In this document: one piece after another, positions 36,754 to 47,080 of the stretch
Layout of the letters: each line of letters opens with the position of its first letter
Position numbering within the stretch: the stretch's first letter is position 1
Origin: Candidatus Planktophila lacus
GTDB taxonomy: Bacteria; Actinomycetota; Actinomycetes; Nanopelagicales; Nanopelagicaceae
DNA: 64,000 nucleotides
Assembly: GCF_002288325.1 (NCBI RefSeq)
Contig: NZ_CP016780.1
Coordinates: 558,001 to 622,000 of the forward strand
Reading direction: 5' to 3'
Program-made: the position numbers and the translations under genes
The notes under the pieces: generated by a model
What the model was told of the DNA's origin: nothing
Databases searched by the model: none
The model's input: the letters and a program-made list of their open reading frames with translations, nothing else

Positions 36754-37980
36754 CTAAGTAGTAGTTGGTGAATTATCAGACATAGCTGCGAGATCTTCTT
36801 CATCTGTTGGTATGCGATCTGCCGCAGATAAACGTTTCTTTCCTAAATTAAGAATGATAAATCCGGTAACGATAGTGAAGCAGGTTATGGAGAGAGCAAA
36901 TCGCGGTGAATAAGTCTCTGCGATCCAACCACCAGCCGCAGCACCAATTGACATCAGAGTTCCTTCAACAGTCCAGATCCAACCCATCATTCCAACTGCC
37001 GAACCCTTAGGGCGCACCGCCTCCATAACTTCCCAGTAAAAGACTTGGATCGTTCCGCCTACCAAACCTAGGAATGAAGCGGCAATAACCATCGACCAGC
37101 CTGGATAAGTAAAGACGATCGGTATGGAGATGAAGATCCAAATCAAGTAGGTAATTCGCATCGCCTTAAGTGCAGATACTTTCTTTGAGACAAGACCGCC
37201 AAGAAGTCCACCAAAGATATTTGCGATTCCCATCGCCGCTAAAATCCAAGCAGTTCTGTGGGGCACTTCTTCTAAAGTTGCGAAAGCTGGAACGGCTACA
37301 TCGAAAGCGCCCCAACCGAAACCAATAAAACACCCCTCGATCATCAGCAATTGAATTGCCTTGTGGCGCCAGAGGGAGATGTGATTCTCTTCTTTCTTCT
37401 CTGGGATCCAATTACGAGAAACTTTGGTAATCGCTAAACCGCCGCCTCCTATCAACATAAAGATGGAAGCCACCACAAGCGGGCTTCCTGGACGTGATGA
37501 GAGAGCCAATGAAGTGGCAATAACCGGACCTAGAACACCTGCAGAACTCATTACCGATGTATCTACGGCATAAGCGGTGCGCAAGAAATCTTTTGGAACG
37601 ACATCGCGCCACAACGGACGTACTGAGAGATTAATTGGAGGCGCGGTAATTCCCATAATGAAGGCGGCCAACAAAATACCATTTCGATTTTCCATAGTAT
37701 TTAAAATCAACATCATTCCGGCGTAACCTGGAACAAAAATACGCAGTGGCCATTTCTGTCCATATTTATCCATCAACATGCCACGTAATCCAGCAGTTGC
37801 GGCGCCCGCGACAGAGTTAATTCCAATAGCAAATCCCGCAGCAGCAATCGAGCCGGTTGCATCTTCAGTCTTAAAGAAAATGGCGAGTGCAACCATGCCG
37901 TAGGCGACACGGGCCGGGAATGCTGAGAGAACTAAGACCCATACATTGGGAATGGCAAAGAGTTCTCTGTAGCGTTTCAT
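36754..37980 (-). CDS. Major facilitator superfamily transporter
   Basis: 408 residues with about 12 hydrophobic spans. The loop between helices 2 and 3 shows GLRGMLMDKYGQKWPLR, similar to the MFS signature G-x-x-x-D-R-x-G. The second half has the matching loop LGGLVSKKVSALKAMR. Substrate cannot be told; drug or small-metabolite efflux is typical for this layout. The start codon at 37980 has no Shine-Dalgarno; TAAACT lies 8 nt upstream on the minus strand. It is divergent from rpsA across 123 nt. Confidence 0.88.
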   Translation of the reverse strand: MKRYRELFAIPNVWVLVLSAFPARVAYGMVALAIFFKTEDATGSIAAAGFAIGINSVAGAATAGLRGMLMDKYGQKWPLRIFVPGYAGMMLILNTMENRNGILLAAFIMGITAPPINLSVRPLWRDVVPKDFLRTAYAVDTSVMSSAGVLGPVIATSLALSSRPGSPLVVASIFMLIGGGGLAITKVSRNWIPEKKEENHISLWRHKAIQLLMIEGCFIGFGWGAFDVAVPAFATLEEVPHRTAWILAAMGIANIFGGLLGGLVSKKVSALKAMRITYLIWIFISIPIVFTYPGWSMVIAASFLGLVGGTIQVFYWEVMEAVRPKGSAVGMMGWIWTVEGTLMSIGAAAGGWIAETYSPRFALSITCFTIVTGFIILNLGKKRLSAADRIPTDEEDLAAMSDNSPTTT

Positions 37981-38056
37981 TGGTTGCTAGTTTACGCCTG
38001 ACTATTAGGCGGATTTGCCCTATTAACCGCTAAAACCGTACGCTTACGCCCGTTCA

Positions 38057-38071
38057 CCAGAAAGGTTCTGG
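38057..38071. promoter_or_regulatory. Inverted repeat upstream of rpsA (CCAGAA-AGG-TTCTGG)
   Basis: Perfect 6-bp arms with a 3-nt spacer, 33 nt before the rpsA start. It may be an operator or, if transcribed, a small hairpin in the rpsA leader. The rest of the 123-nt MFS-rpsA gap holds no gene. Confidence 0.4.
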
Positions 38072-38103
38072 AGTCCTATTACTTTCTATCCCTACGGAGC
38101 AAC

Positions 38104-39459
38104 TTGAGCACATCATCACCAGTCGTAGCAGTTAACGACATCGGATCAGCAGCAGATTTCCTTGCAGCAATCGAAGGCACAATCAGAAATTTCAATGACG
38201 GCGATTTGGTCGTCGGAACAGTAGTCCAAGTAGATCGCGAAGAAGTTCTTCTTGATATTGGTTATAAGACAGAAGGCGTAATTCCTTCACGCGAACTCTC
38301 AATCCGCCACGATGCAGATCCAAATGACATTGTTAAGGTCGGCGATCGCATTGAAGCGCTCGTTCTCCAAAAGGAAGATAAAGAAGGACGCACGATTCTC
38401 TCTAAGAAGCGCGCACAGTATGAGCGCGCCTGGGGCGAAATCGAAGGCAAGAAAGAACGCGACGAAGTTGTCGTCGGAACAGTTATTGAAGTTGTTAAGG
38501 GCGGCTTGATCGTTGATATCGGTCTACGCGGCTTCTTGCCAGCATCACTCGTTGAAATGCGTCGTGTACGCGATCTAACTCCTTACATCGGTAAGGAAGT
38601 TGAAGCTCGCATCATCGAACTCGATAAGAACCGTAACAACGTTGTTCTTTCACGTCGCGCATTCCTAGAGCAGACCCAATCAGAGTCACGCACTACATTC
38701 TTGAACCAGCTACAAAAGGGTCAAGTACGTACTGGCGTAATCTCATCAATCGTTAACTTCGGTGCATTCGTTGACCTTGGTGGCGTAGACGGTCTAGTTC
38801 ACGTTTCAGAGCTTTCATGGAAGCACATCGATCACCCAGGTGAAGTTGTTGAAGTTGGCGATGAAGTAACCGTAGAAGTTCTCGAAGTTGATTTCGAGCG
38901 TGAGCGTGTTTCACTTTCTCTTAAGGCAACACAAGAAGATCCATGGCAAGCATTTGCTCGCACCCACACAATCAATCAGGTTGTTCCGGGCGTCGTGACA
39001 AAGCTTGTCCCATTCGGTGCATTCATTCGTGTTCACGAGGGCATTGAAGGACTTGTTCACATCTCAGAGTTGGCAGAACGCCACGTTGAGATCCCAGAGC
39101 AGGTTGTTGCTGTAGATGACGAACTATTTGTAAAGATCATCGATATCGATCTTGAGCGTCGTCGTATCTCACTATCTCTTAAGCAGGCTAATGAAGGTCA
39201 TGAAGTTGAGATCGAAGCTTTTGATCCAACCCAATACGGAATGGCTGCTCGCTACGACGCAGCAGGTAACTTCATCTACCCAGAAGGTTTCGATCCTGAT
39301 ACTCAGGAGTGGAAGCCAGGCCATGACGCTCAACGCGAAGAGTGGGAACGTCAATACCAGGAAGCACAAACTCGCTTCCTTGCTCACAAGAAGCAGAAGG
39401 CAGAAGCAAAGGCAGCAGATGCCGCAGCTCCTGTTGCTGAAGAAGCAGCTGCTGAATAA
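38104..39459 (+). CDS. rpsA: 30S ribosomal protein S1
   Basis: Binds mRNA and helps initiation. 451 residues with four S1 OB-fold domains at about 35-105, 120-188, 205-275 and 290-360, seen as repeated G-x-V-x-x-V and VHVSEL/VHISEL units (DGLVHVSELSWKHI, EGLVHISELAERHV). That is fewer than the six of E. coli and normal for actinobacteria. The C-terminus is acidic and alanine-rich. The TTG start at 38104 has GGAG 5 nt upstream, and no ATG or GTG lies close enough to replace it. A strong intrinsic terminator follows. Confidence 0.95.
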   Translation: MSTSSPVVAVNDIGSAADFLAAIEGTIRNFNDGDLVVGTVVQVDREEVLLDIGYKTEGVIPSRELSIRHDADPNDIVKVGDRIEALVLQKEDKEGRTILSKKRAQYERAWGEIEGKKERDEVVVGTVIEVVKGGLIVDIGLRGFLPASLVEMRRVRDLTPYIGKEVEARIIELDKNRNNVVLSRRAFLEQTQSESRTTFLNQLQKGQVRTGVISSIVNFGAFVDLGGVDGLVHVSELSWKHIDHPGEVVEVGDEVTVEVLEVDFERERVSLSLKATQEDPWQAFARTHTINQVVPGVVTKLVPFGAFIRVHEGIEGLVHISELAERHVEIPEQVVAVDDELFVKIIDIDLERRRISLSLKQANEGHEVEIEAFDPTQYGMAARYDAAGNFIYPEGFDPDTQEWKPGHDAQREEWERQYQEAQTRFLAHKKQKAEAKAADAAAPVAEEAAAE

Positions 39460-39472
39460 TAAGTAGATAATG

Positions 39473-39504
39473 AAAAAAGGCTCACCTTCGGGTGGGCCTT
39501 TTTT
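39473..39504 (+). terminator. Strong intrinsic terminator after rpsA
   Basis: AAAAAAGGC-T-CACC, a TTCG tetraloop, then GGTG-G-GCCTTTTTT form a 14-bp stem with one T-G pair and a terminal T6 run. It is symmetric, so it could work on both strands. It is the only textbook terminator I see in the window. Confidence 0.95.
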
Positions 39505-39529
39505 CATATCGAAATCTGAATGTGAAAGG

Positions 39530-39542
39530 TAGAGTCTGAACC
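39530..39542 (+). promoter_or_regulatory. Predicted leaderless promoter of coaE (TAGAGT, N7, ATG)
   Basis: TAGAGT at 39530-39535 ends 7 nt before the coaE ATG. No Shine-Dalgarno. It lies just downstream of the rpsA terminator, where a new promoter is needed. Confidence 0.6.
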
Positions 39543-40133
39543 ATGTTGGTCGTTGCACTTACCGGTGGAATAGGCGCAGGCAAATCTCTTGTTGCCCAAT
39601 ACTTCTCAGAACTCGGCGCTCGTGTTGTAGATGCAGATCAACTATCACGGATAGCAATTGAACGTGGCTCTGAGGGATTTGATGAAGTCATCACCCGATT
39701 TGGCGAAGGCATTCTGCGCAACGGCGATATAGATCGCAAAGCGTTAGGTGAAATAATTTTTAAGGATAAGAGCGCTAAGGCAGATCTTGAAGCGATTATC
39801 CATCCGCGCGTTCGCGAACTGTTCTTTGAAGTTGTCAGCGATCTCGCTGCAGATGAAATTCTGATTTATGAGATCCCGCTACTAGTTGAAACCGGTGCCG
39901 CCAGTAACTTCGATCAGATCATTACAGTTGAAGCAGATCTTGAGATTCGTAAATCCAGACTATTAAAGCGCGGCATGTTCATCTCAGAGATTGAATCTCG
40001 CTTAGCTGTTCAGGCTTCACCATCTGAGCGTGAAGCGGTCTCTACCCACGTGATCGAAAATAGCGGCGATGAAGATCAACTGCTGCGCAAGGTGGAAAAC
40101 CTCTGGGAGGAACTCCAGCGCCTTTCAAAGTAG
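39543..40133 (+). CDS. coaE: Dephospho-CoA kinase
   Basis: Phosphorylates the ribose 3'-OH of dephospho-CoA, the last step of CoA synthesis. 196 residues. The P-loop is TGGIGAGKS at 7-15, followed by DADQLSR near 32 and IHPRVREL near 87 that bind substrate. YEIPLLVETGA is the conserved Walker-B-like segment. The actinobacterial C-terminal UPF0157-like extension found in some relatives is absent. Its TAG stop is the first half of the predicted uvrB -10 box. Confidence 0.96.
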   Translation: MLVVALTGGIGAGKSLVAQYFSELGARVVDADQLSRIAIERGSEGFDEVITRFGEGILRNGDIDRKALGEIIFKDKSAKADLEAIIHPRVRELFFEVVSDLAADEILIYEIPLLVETGAASNFDQIITVEADLEIRKSRLLKRGMFISEIESRLAVQASPSEREAVSTHVIENSGDEDQLLRKVENLWEELQRLSK

Positions 40134-40142
40134 GCTAGGAAA
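40131..40142 (+). promoter_or_regulatory. Predicted leaderless promoter of uvrB (TAGGCT, N6, ATG)
   Basis: TAGGCT at 40131-40136 begins with the coaE stop codon and ends 6 nt before the uvrB ATG. The intervening AGGAAA could serve as a weak ribosome binding site if transcription starts further upstream. No LexA-type box is recognised. Confidence 0.5.
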
Positions 40143-42236
40143 ATGCGCCCGATCTCTGATCTTCAAAGAAAGGTTCACCCTTTCCAGGTAATCAGCGACT
40201 ACGTACCTGCAGGAGATCAACCTCAGGCGATCGAAGAGATCGTTACGCGAATAAACGCGGGTGAAAAAGATGTAGTTCTACTAGGAGCAACAGGTACCGG
40301 CAAATCTGCAACTACAGCTTGGTTGATTGAGCGTTTACAGCGCCCAACTTTGGTTCTCGCTCCTAACAAGACCCTCGCCGCTCAGTTGGCAAATGAATTT
40401 AAAGAGCTACTACCCAATAACGCAGTTGAGTACTTTGTTTCTTACTACGACTATTACCAACCTGAAGCTTATGTTCCGCAGACCGATACCTTTATCGAAA
40501 AAGACTCCAGCGTTAACGATGAAGTCGAGCGCCTGCGACATTCGGCGACGAACTCGCTCCTAACTCGTCGTGATGTAATTGTTGTCGCAACTGTCTCTTG
40601 TATCTATGGCCTTGGAACGCCTCAGGAATACATCGACCGCATGATTCGCCTAAAGGTTGGCGATGAGATCGAGCGCAACCAACTTCTACGCAGATTCGTA
40701 GATGTGCAGTACTCACGTAACGATATGGCCTTTGAACGCGGCACCTTCCGCGTCCGCGGCGACACTATTGAAATCATTCCGATGTATGAAGAACTAGCCA
40801 TCCGCATTGAGATGTTCGGTGATGAGATTGAAAAGATCATGACACTGCATCCACTTACCGGCGAGATCATTCGCGATGAGACCGAGATCTATATCTTCCC
40901 TGCCACGCACTATGCCGCAGGCCCAGAAACGATGAAGCGTGCGATGGGTGAGATCGAAGATGAACTTCAAATCCAACTAAATCTCTTTGAAAAGCAGGGA
41001 AAACTTCTAGAGGCGCAACGCCTGCGCATGCGTACGACATTTGATCTCGAGATGATGCAACAACTTGGATTCTGTTCCGGAATCGAAAACTACTCACGTC
41101 ATCTCGATGGTCGTGAACCGGGAACCGCGCCTAACTGTCTGCTTGACTACTTCCCAGAAGATTTCTTAGTTGTTATCGATGAAAGCCACGTAACAGTGCC
41201 GCAGATTGGCGCAATGTACGAAGGCGATGCATCTCGTAAACGCACTTTGGTAGAACACGGCTTCCGACTTCCGAGCGCACTCGATAACCGTCCACTGCGT
41301 TGGCCCGAATTTCTAGAACGCGTTGGCCAAACTGTTTATCTATCTGCAACTCCCGGAAAGTACGAGATGGAGAAAGTTGGGGGAGATGTAGTTGAACAGG
41401 TAATCCGCCCAACCGGTTTGGTAGATCCAGCGATCATTATCAAACCAATTAAAGGTCAGATCGATGATCTTCTAAATGAGATCAATATCCGCGCGGCAAA
41501 GAATGAGCGAGTTCTTGTCACAACTCTGACCAAGAAAATGTCTGAAGATTTGACGGATTATCTGCAAGAGCGTGGCGTCCGCGTGCGTTATCTACACTCT
41601 GAAGTAGATACTTTGCGACGTGTAGAACTGCTGCGTGAACTTCGCTCTGGTGAATACGATGTTTTGATCGGTATCAACTTGCTCCGTGAAGGTCTTGATC
41701 TACCCGAAGTATCACTGGTTGCAATCTTGGATGCCGATAAAGAAGGCTTCTTGCGTTCAGCAACATCTCTTATTCAGACAATCGGACGTGCAGCACGTAA
41801 CGTTTCGGGTGAAGTGCATATGTATGCCGATAACATTACAAAGTCGATGGCACAGGCAATTGATGAAACCAATCGTCGTCGCGCCAAGCAAGTGGCCTAT
41901 AACCTGGAGCGCGGTGTTGATCCGCAGCCGCTTCGCAAAAAGATCGCTGACATCACCGACACAATCGCCCGTGAGAGCGATGACACCGATGAACTTATGG
42001 CAGCTCGTAAATCATCAGGTAAAGGAAAGGGAGCCACATCGGTTCTCGATATCGGCTTCAACGCCCGCACCGTTATTTCGCTACCGCGCCAGGAACTACT
42101 TGCCTTGATAGGCTCGCTCACCGAACAGATGCGTAGCGCAGCTGGTGACCTACAGTTCGAACTCGCAGCTCGCCTGCGCGATGAAATTAGAGAGCTCAAG
42201 AAGGAGCTCCGCGGAATGGATGAGGCGGGAATTTAA
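40143..42236 (+). CDS. uvrB: Excinuclease ABC subunit B
   Basis: Helicase-like damage-verification subunit of nucleotide excision repair. 697 residues. Walker A is GATGTGKS at 48-55. The beta-hairpin that clamps DNA is [14 protein letters not shown] near residue 100. Helicase motifs include [35 protein letters not shown] and [11 protein letters not shown]-terminal UVR domain (about 655-690) contacts UvrC. It is followed directly by uvrA and uvrC, giving a compact uvrBAC unit. Confidence 0.98.
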   Translation: MRPISDLQRKVHPFQVISDYVPAGDQPQAIEEIVTRINAGEKDVVLLGATGTGKSATTAWLIERLQRPTLVLAPNKTLAAQLANEFKELLPNNAVEYFVSYYDYYQPEAYVPQTDTFIEKDSSVNDEVERLRHSATNSLLTRRDVIVVATVSCIYGLGTPQEYIDRMIRLKVGDEIERNQLLRRFVDVQYSRNDMAFERGTFRVRGDTIEIIPMYEELAIRIEMFGDEIEKIMTLHPLTGEIIRDETEIYIFPATHYAAGPETMKRAMGEIEDELQIQLNLFEKQGKLLEAQRLRMRTTFDLEMMQQLGFCSGIENYSRHLDGREPGTAPNCLLDYFPEDFLVVIDESHVTVPQIGAMYEGDASRKRTLVEHGFRLPSALDNRPLRWPEFLERVGQTVYLSATPGKYEMEKVGGDVVEQVIRPTGLVDPAIIIKPIKGQIDDLLNEINIRAAKNERVLVTTLTKKMSEDLTDYLQERGVRVRYLHSEVDTLRRVELLRELRSGEYDVLIGINLLREGLDLPEVSLVAILDADKEGFLRSATSLIQTIGRAARNVSGEVHMYADNITKSMAQAIDETNRRRAKQVAYNLERGVDPQPLRKKIADITDTIARESDDTDELMAARKSSGKGKGATSVLDIGFNARTVISLPRQELLALIGSLTEQMRSAAGDLQFELAARLRDEIRELKKELRGMDEAGI

Positions 42237-45110
42237 GTGAGCATCGATAAGTTAATTGTGCGCGGTGCCCGCGAGCACAATTTAAAAAATGTCTCTATCG
42301 AACTACCGCGCGAATCCTTAATCGTCTTCACCGGTCTATCCGGTTCTGGAAAATCAAGCCTGGCCTTCGACACGATTTTCGCTGAAGGTCAGCGTCGTTA
42401 CGTTGAATCCCTTTCGGCGTACGCGCGTCAGTTCTTGGGTCAGATGGATAAACCTGATGTCGACTTCATTGAAGGTTTATCTCCTGCCGTTTCGATCGAT
42501 CAGAAATCCACCAACCGAAATCCACGTTCGACAGTTGGAACAATCACTGAGGTTTACGACTATCTGCGACTGCTCTTTGCGCGTGCCGGACGACCACACT
42601 GTCCTAAGTGCGGCAAAGCGGTCTCGCGCCAAAGTCCTCAGCAGATTGTTGATCAAATTCTCACCATGCCAGCTACAACTAAATTCCAGGTTTTAGCGCC
42701 AGTCATCCGCGAACGTAAAGGTGAATTTGTTGATCTCTTTGCCGAACTTGTCACTCAAGGTTATTCACGTGCACGCGTCGATGGCGAGACTATCTCGCTC
42801 TCTGAACCACCAAAGTTAAAGAAACAAGAGAAGCACACCATTGAAGTTGTCGTAGATCGCTTGACCGCGAAGGCAGAATCAAAATCACGGCTTACCGATT
42901 CAATCGAAACAGCACTACGTCTAGCTTCCGGAATAGTGCTCCTGGATTTTGTAGATGCCAAAGGCGCTGAGAAAGAACGAACCTATAGCGAACATATGGC
43001 TTGCCACGACTGCAACCTCTCATTCGAAGAACTTGAACCGCGTTCTTTCTCATTTAACTCACCATTTGGCGCTTGCCCGGAATGTTCAGGTATCGGCACA
43101 AAGCTTGAAGTAGATGAAGATTTAATTATCCCAGATGACAATCTCTCAATTAATGATGGCGCTATCGCACCTTGGTCTAGCGGACATATCAACGAGTACT
43201 TCTTACGTTTACTTGAGGCGCTTTCTGAAGAGGTTAAATTCTCGCTAGATAACCCTTGGAAGAAGTTATCTGTTAAAGCCAAAGAAGCGATCCTCAACGG
43301 TTTTGAGTATGAAGTCCATGTTAAGTATAAGAATCGCTACGGCCGCGTCCGTAATTACTCCTCAGGATTTGAAGGAGTAATACCTTTCGTAAATCGTAAA
43401 CATGACGAGACTGATAGCGATTATTCCCGATCAAAGTACGAGTCATATATGCGTGAGACGCCTTGTAATGTTTGTAAAGGCGCACGCTTAAAGCCGGAAG
43501 TCCTTGCTGTGACGGTGGGGGATAAGAGCATTGCCGAGATCTGTGAACTCTCCATCGCTGATTGCGCAGCCTTCTTAAAGAGTATTTCGCTCAACGCTCG
43601 CGAGGCACAGATCGCAGAGCGAGTGATGAAGGAAGTGCATGCTCGTTTGGGGTTCTTGCTCGATGTTGGACTTGATTACCTATCTCTGGCACGACCTGCT
43701 GCAACACTTTCTGGAGGCGAAGCGCAACGTATTCGTCTAGCAACTCAGATCGGCTCTGGCCTAGTTGGCGTGCTTTATGTATTAGATGAACCCAGTATCG
43801 GATTGCACCAACGCGATAACCGTCGCCTCATCGAGACTCTCACACGTCTGCGCGATCTCGGAAATACCTTGATCGTTGTAGAGCATGATGAAGAGACTAT
43901 TCGCACCGCTGACTGGATCGTCGACATAGGTCCTGGCGCGGGCGAACATGGTGGCAAGGTTGTGGTGTCAGGATCGTATGAAGATCTAATTGCATCTAAA
44001 GAATCAATCACAGGTGCTTACTTATCGGGGCGCAAGTCGATTGCGATTCCAAGCAAACGTAGACCAATAGATCCAAAGCGTAAATTGGTTATTAAGGGTG
44101 CCAAGGAGAATAACCTCAAAGATGTTGAAGTAGATATCCCGCTTGGTCTCTTTGTCTCGGTTACAGGTGTAAGTGGTTCAGGTAAATCAACTCTAGTTAA
44201 CGACATTCTCTACACAACTTTGGCCAACAAGTTAAATGGTGCTCAGTTGGTGCCAGGTCGCCACCGTACCGTTACTGGTATAGATCAGCTCGATAAAGTT
44301 GTACACGTTGACCAGTCACCAATCGGTCGCACTCCTCGTTCCAATCCCGCCACCTACACAGGCGTATTCGACAAGGTGCGTGCGCTATTTTCTGAGACAA
44401 CTGAAGCCAAGGTGCGTGGTTACCAACAGGGTCGCTTCTCATTTAACGTAAAAGGTGGGCGCTGCGAGAACTGTTCGGGCGATGGCACTATAACCATCGA
44501 AATGAACTTCTTGCCAGATGTTTACGTTCCATGCGAGGTCTGTCATGGCGCACGATATAACCGTGAAACTTTGGAAGTTCATTACAAAGGCAAAACAATT
44601 GCCGAAGTTCTAGATATGCCGATCGAAATCGCGCACACATTCTTTGAATCCGTTCCAGCGATCGCCAGATACCTAAAGACACTTTGCGATGTCGGTCTAG
44701 GTTATGTTCGCTTGGGCCAGTCGGCGCCAACTCTTTCAGGTGGCGAAGCGCAACGCGTGAAGTTGGCTACCGAACTGCAACGCCGTTCAACTGGACGCAC
44801 AATCTATGTTCTAGATGAACCAACAACTGGTCTGCACTTCGAAGATGTCAGTAAGTTACTTGGGGTGCTTAGTCGTTTGGTTGATTCCGGAAATACAGTC
44901 GTTGTGATTGAACACAACCTAGATGTAATTAAATGCTCTGACTGGGTAATCGATATGGGGCCAGAAGGTGGTTTCCGAGGCGGCATGGTTGTTGCTGAAG
45001 GAACACCTGAAGATGTTGCGAAAGTTAAAGCGAGTTACACAGGTAACTTCCTGGCCGAAATGCTCGCTACCAACCGCGCACCGGCTAAGAAAAAGGCTGC
45101 CGTTAAGTAA
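42237..45110 (+). CDS. uvrA: Excinuclease ABC subunit A
   Basis: Damage-sensing ATPase of nucleotide excision repair. 957 residues, full length. Two ABC modules are visible: Walker [10 protein letters not shown] with signature [12 protein letters not shown], and GVSGSGKST with [12 protein letters not shown]. Zinc modules are seen as CPKCGKAVS, a [10 protein letters not shown] with [10 protein letters not shown] pair, and CENCSGDGT with CEVCHGARY. The GTG start lies directly after the uvrB TAA, and the stop abuts the uvrC ATG, so translation is coupled. Confidence 0.98.
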   Translation: MSIDKLIVRGAREHNLKNVSIELPRESLIVFTGLSGSGKSSLAFDTIFAEGQRRYVESLSAYARQFLGQMDKPDVDFIEGLSPAVSIDQKSTNRNPRSTVGTITEVYDYLRLLFARAGRPHCPKCGKAVSRQSPQQIVDQILTMPATTKFQVLAPVIRERKGEFVDLFAELVTQGYSRARVDGETISLSEPPKLKKQEKHTIEVVVDRLTAKAESKSRLTDSIETALRLASGIVLLDFVDAKGAEKERTYSEHMACHDCNLSFEELEPRSFSFNSPFGACPECSGIGTKLEVDEDLIIPDDNLSINDGAIAPWSSGHINEYFLRLLEALSEEVKFSLDNPWKKLSVKAKEAILNGFEYEVHVKYKNRYGRVRNYSSGFEGVIPFVNRKHDETDSDYSRSKYESYMRETPCNVCKGARLKPEVLAVTVGDKSIAEICELSIADCAAFLKSISLNAREAQIAERVMKEVHARLGFLLDVGLDYLSLARPAATLSGGEAQRIRLATQIGSGLVGVLYVLDEPSIGLHQRDNRRLIETLTRLRDLGNTLIVVEHDEETIRTADWIVDIGPGAGEHGGKVVVSGSYEDLIASKESITGAYLSGRKSIAIPSKRRPIDPKRKLVIKGAKENNLKDVEVDIPLGLFVSVTGVSGSGKSTLVNDILYTTLANKLNGAQLVPGRHRTVTGIDQLDKVVHVDQSPIGRTPRSNPATYTGVFDKVRALFSETTEAKVRGYQQGRFSFNVKGGRCENCSGDGTITIEMNFLPDVYVPCEVCHGARYNRETLEVHYKGKTIAEVLDMPIEIAHTFFESVPAIARYLKTLCDVGLGYVRLGQSAPTLSGGEAQRVKLATELQRRSTGRTIYVLDEPTTGLHFEDVSKLLGVLSRLVDSGNTVVVIEHNLDVIKCSDWVIDMGPEGGFRGGMVVAEGTPEDVAKVKASYTGNFLAEMLATNRAPAKKKAAVK

Positions 45111-47048
45111 ATGGCTGATCCAGCTAGTTACCGCCCAAAGGAGATCCCAGAAGATCCTGGGGTTTATCGCTTCTATAACGGCAAAGATAAAGTTATCTAC
45201 GTTGGTAAGGCAAAGAATTTAAAGAATCGCTTAACAACTTACTTTGGTTCAAATTTGGCGCGCAAGACTCACCGGATGGTTAACGAAGCGGTCCGTGTTG
45301 ATTGGACGATCGTTGCTACCGAACTCGAAGCACTTGCTCTGGAATTTTCTTGGATCAAGCAATATCAACCAACTTATAACGTGCAGTTCAAAGACGATAA
45401 GTCTTATCCATACCTTGCAATTTCCATGCAAGATGAATTTCCTCGAATCTTTATTACCCGCAAGGAGAAACGCCCCGGACTTAAATACTTCGGCCCTTAC
45501 ACAAATGCGTGGGCGCTCCGAAATACCTATGAAGTACTTCGCAAAGTCTTTCCAGTTCGATCTTGCTCTGAAGGAAACTTCGCGCGGGCCAAGCGGAGCA
45601 AACGGCAGTGCTTACTGGGGGATATCGGTAAATGCGCCGCACCTTGCGTCGGCTGGGTAACGCCTGAAGAACATCGCGAGATCGCAGTAAAGCTCGATGC
45701 CTTTATGGAGAAAGGCATGGAAGATATCTTGCCTAAGTTGCGCAGTGAGATGGATCTTGCATCTGAACGCGAAGAGTTTGAACGCGCAGCGCGTATCCGT
45801 GATCAGATCGAATCCTTCGAAAAAGCACAACGTTCCACCCAAGGCAATCTCTCAGATGATCTAGATGGAGATTTCATTTCAATACATGAAGAAGGCTTAC
45901 ATGCAGCCGGTTCAATCTTTATGGTGAGACGTGGATCAATCAAAGGCTCGCGTTCGTGGATTGTCGATCAAGAACGAGCACTTGAGGGTGATGAGCAAGT
46001 CGCCTCACTGTTCTTCTCTATTTACAGCCAGAGCGCACCAACTGATATTCCAAGCGAGATCTATCTAAATCGCGAGCCGATTGACCAAGAAGCGTTAGAA
46101 GCCTGGCTTACAAATCTTCGCGGAGCAAAAGTTTCAATAAAAGTTCCACAACGTGGCGAAAAGGTCGAGCTACTGCAGACTGTGGCACGCAATGCTCACT
46201 ACGCCTTAATTCAATTCTTAAGTAAGCGTGCAACCGATGCCGCCGTTAGCGGCAAGGCGCTGCTGGAGATCGAGGAGCAGTTAGAGCTAAAGCGCACACC
46301 GCTTCGTATCGAGTGTTATGACATCTCAAATATCTCTGGCACATCAGTCGTGGCATCTATGGTCGTCTTTGAAGACGGTATGGCTAAGAAGAGCGAATAC
46401 CGCCGCTTCATAATCGATACTAAGGAAGCAACCGATGACACTCGGGCCATGCACCAGGTCATTACTCGCCGCATGAAGCGTTTACTAAATGACCGTGCTG
46501 TAGATGAAAGCGATGTCGCCGCTATTGGAGGCAAGCTAAGTAAGTTTTCATATCCACCACAGTTAATAGTTGTAGATGGTGGAGCGCCGCAAGTTGCCGC
46601 TGCGCAACGCGCGCTCGATGAACTAGGTGTTACCGATGTTGCACTATGTGGGTTGGCGAAGCGCTTAGAAGAAGTCTGGCGTCCCGGTGAAAGCGATCCG
46701 TTGATTTTGCCGCGCACTAGTGAGGGAATGTATTTGCTACAACGCATCCGCGATGAAGCTCACCGCTTTGCTATTACCTTCCACCGTTCGCGGAGATCAA
46801 AGGTGATGTTGGAATCCATTTTGGATGAGATTCCACAGATGGGCCAGGCTCGTCGCGCTGCCTTGCTTGAACAATTTGGATCAGTTGCCGCACTGCGTAA
46901 AGCAACTCTGGCACAAATCGCGATGACACCTGGTATCGGAGAAAAGATCGCTGAAATCATCTTTGAGTATCTCCAGAAATCAGCGCACGGCTCGGTTGCG
47001 GAGATTGTTAATACTCAAACCGGCGAGATCACAACCGCTACGAAGTAG
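45111..47048 (+). CDS. uvrC: Excinuclease ABC subunit C
   Basis: Makes both incisions in nucleotide excision repair. 645 residues. An N-terminal GIY-YIG nuclease (about 12-95) shows DPGVYRFYNGKDKVIYVGKA, followed by a cysteine-containing linker (GKCAAPCVG), a UVR domain near 210-245, the RNase H-like second nuclease with ECYDISNISGTSVVASM and VVDGGAPQV, and tandem helix-hairpin-helix motifs at the end (MTPGIGEKIAEII). It starts with no gap after uvrA. Confidence 0.98.
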   Translation: MADPASYRPKEIPEDPGVYRFYNGKDKVIYVGKAKNLKNRLTTYFGSNLARKTHRMVNEAVRVDWTIVATELEALALEFSWIKQYQPTYNVQFKDDKSYPYLAISMQDEFPRIFITRKEKRPGLKYFGPYTNAWALRNTYEVLRKVFPVRSCSEGNFARAKRSKRQCLLGDIGKCAAPCVGWVTPEEHREIAVKLDAFMEKGMEDILPKLRSEMDLASEREEFERAARIRDQIESFEKAQRSTQGNLSDDLDGDFISIHEEGLHAAGSIFMVRRGSIKGSRSWIVDQERALEGDEQVASLFFSIYSQSAPTDIPSEIYLNREPIDQEALEAWLTNLRGAKVSIKVPQRGEKVELLQTVARNAHYALIQFLSKRATDAAVSGKALLEIEEQLELKRTPLRIECYDISNISGTSVVASMVVFEDGMAKKSEYRRFIIDTKEATDDTRAMHQVITRRMKRLLNDRAVDESDVAAIGGKLSKFSYPPQLIVVDGGAPQVAAAQRALDELGVTDVALCGLAKRLEEVWRPGESDPLILPRTSEGMYLLQRIRDEAHRFAITFHRSRRSKVMLESILDEIPQMGQARRAALLEQFGSVAALRKATLAQIAMTPGIGEKIAEIIFEYLQKSAHGSVAEIVNTQTGEITTATK

Positions 47049-47080
47049 CCAAAGAGAGCGCCGCAAGGGAGAATAAAGCC

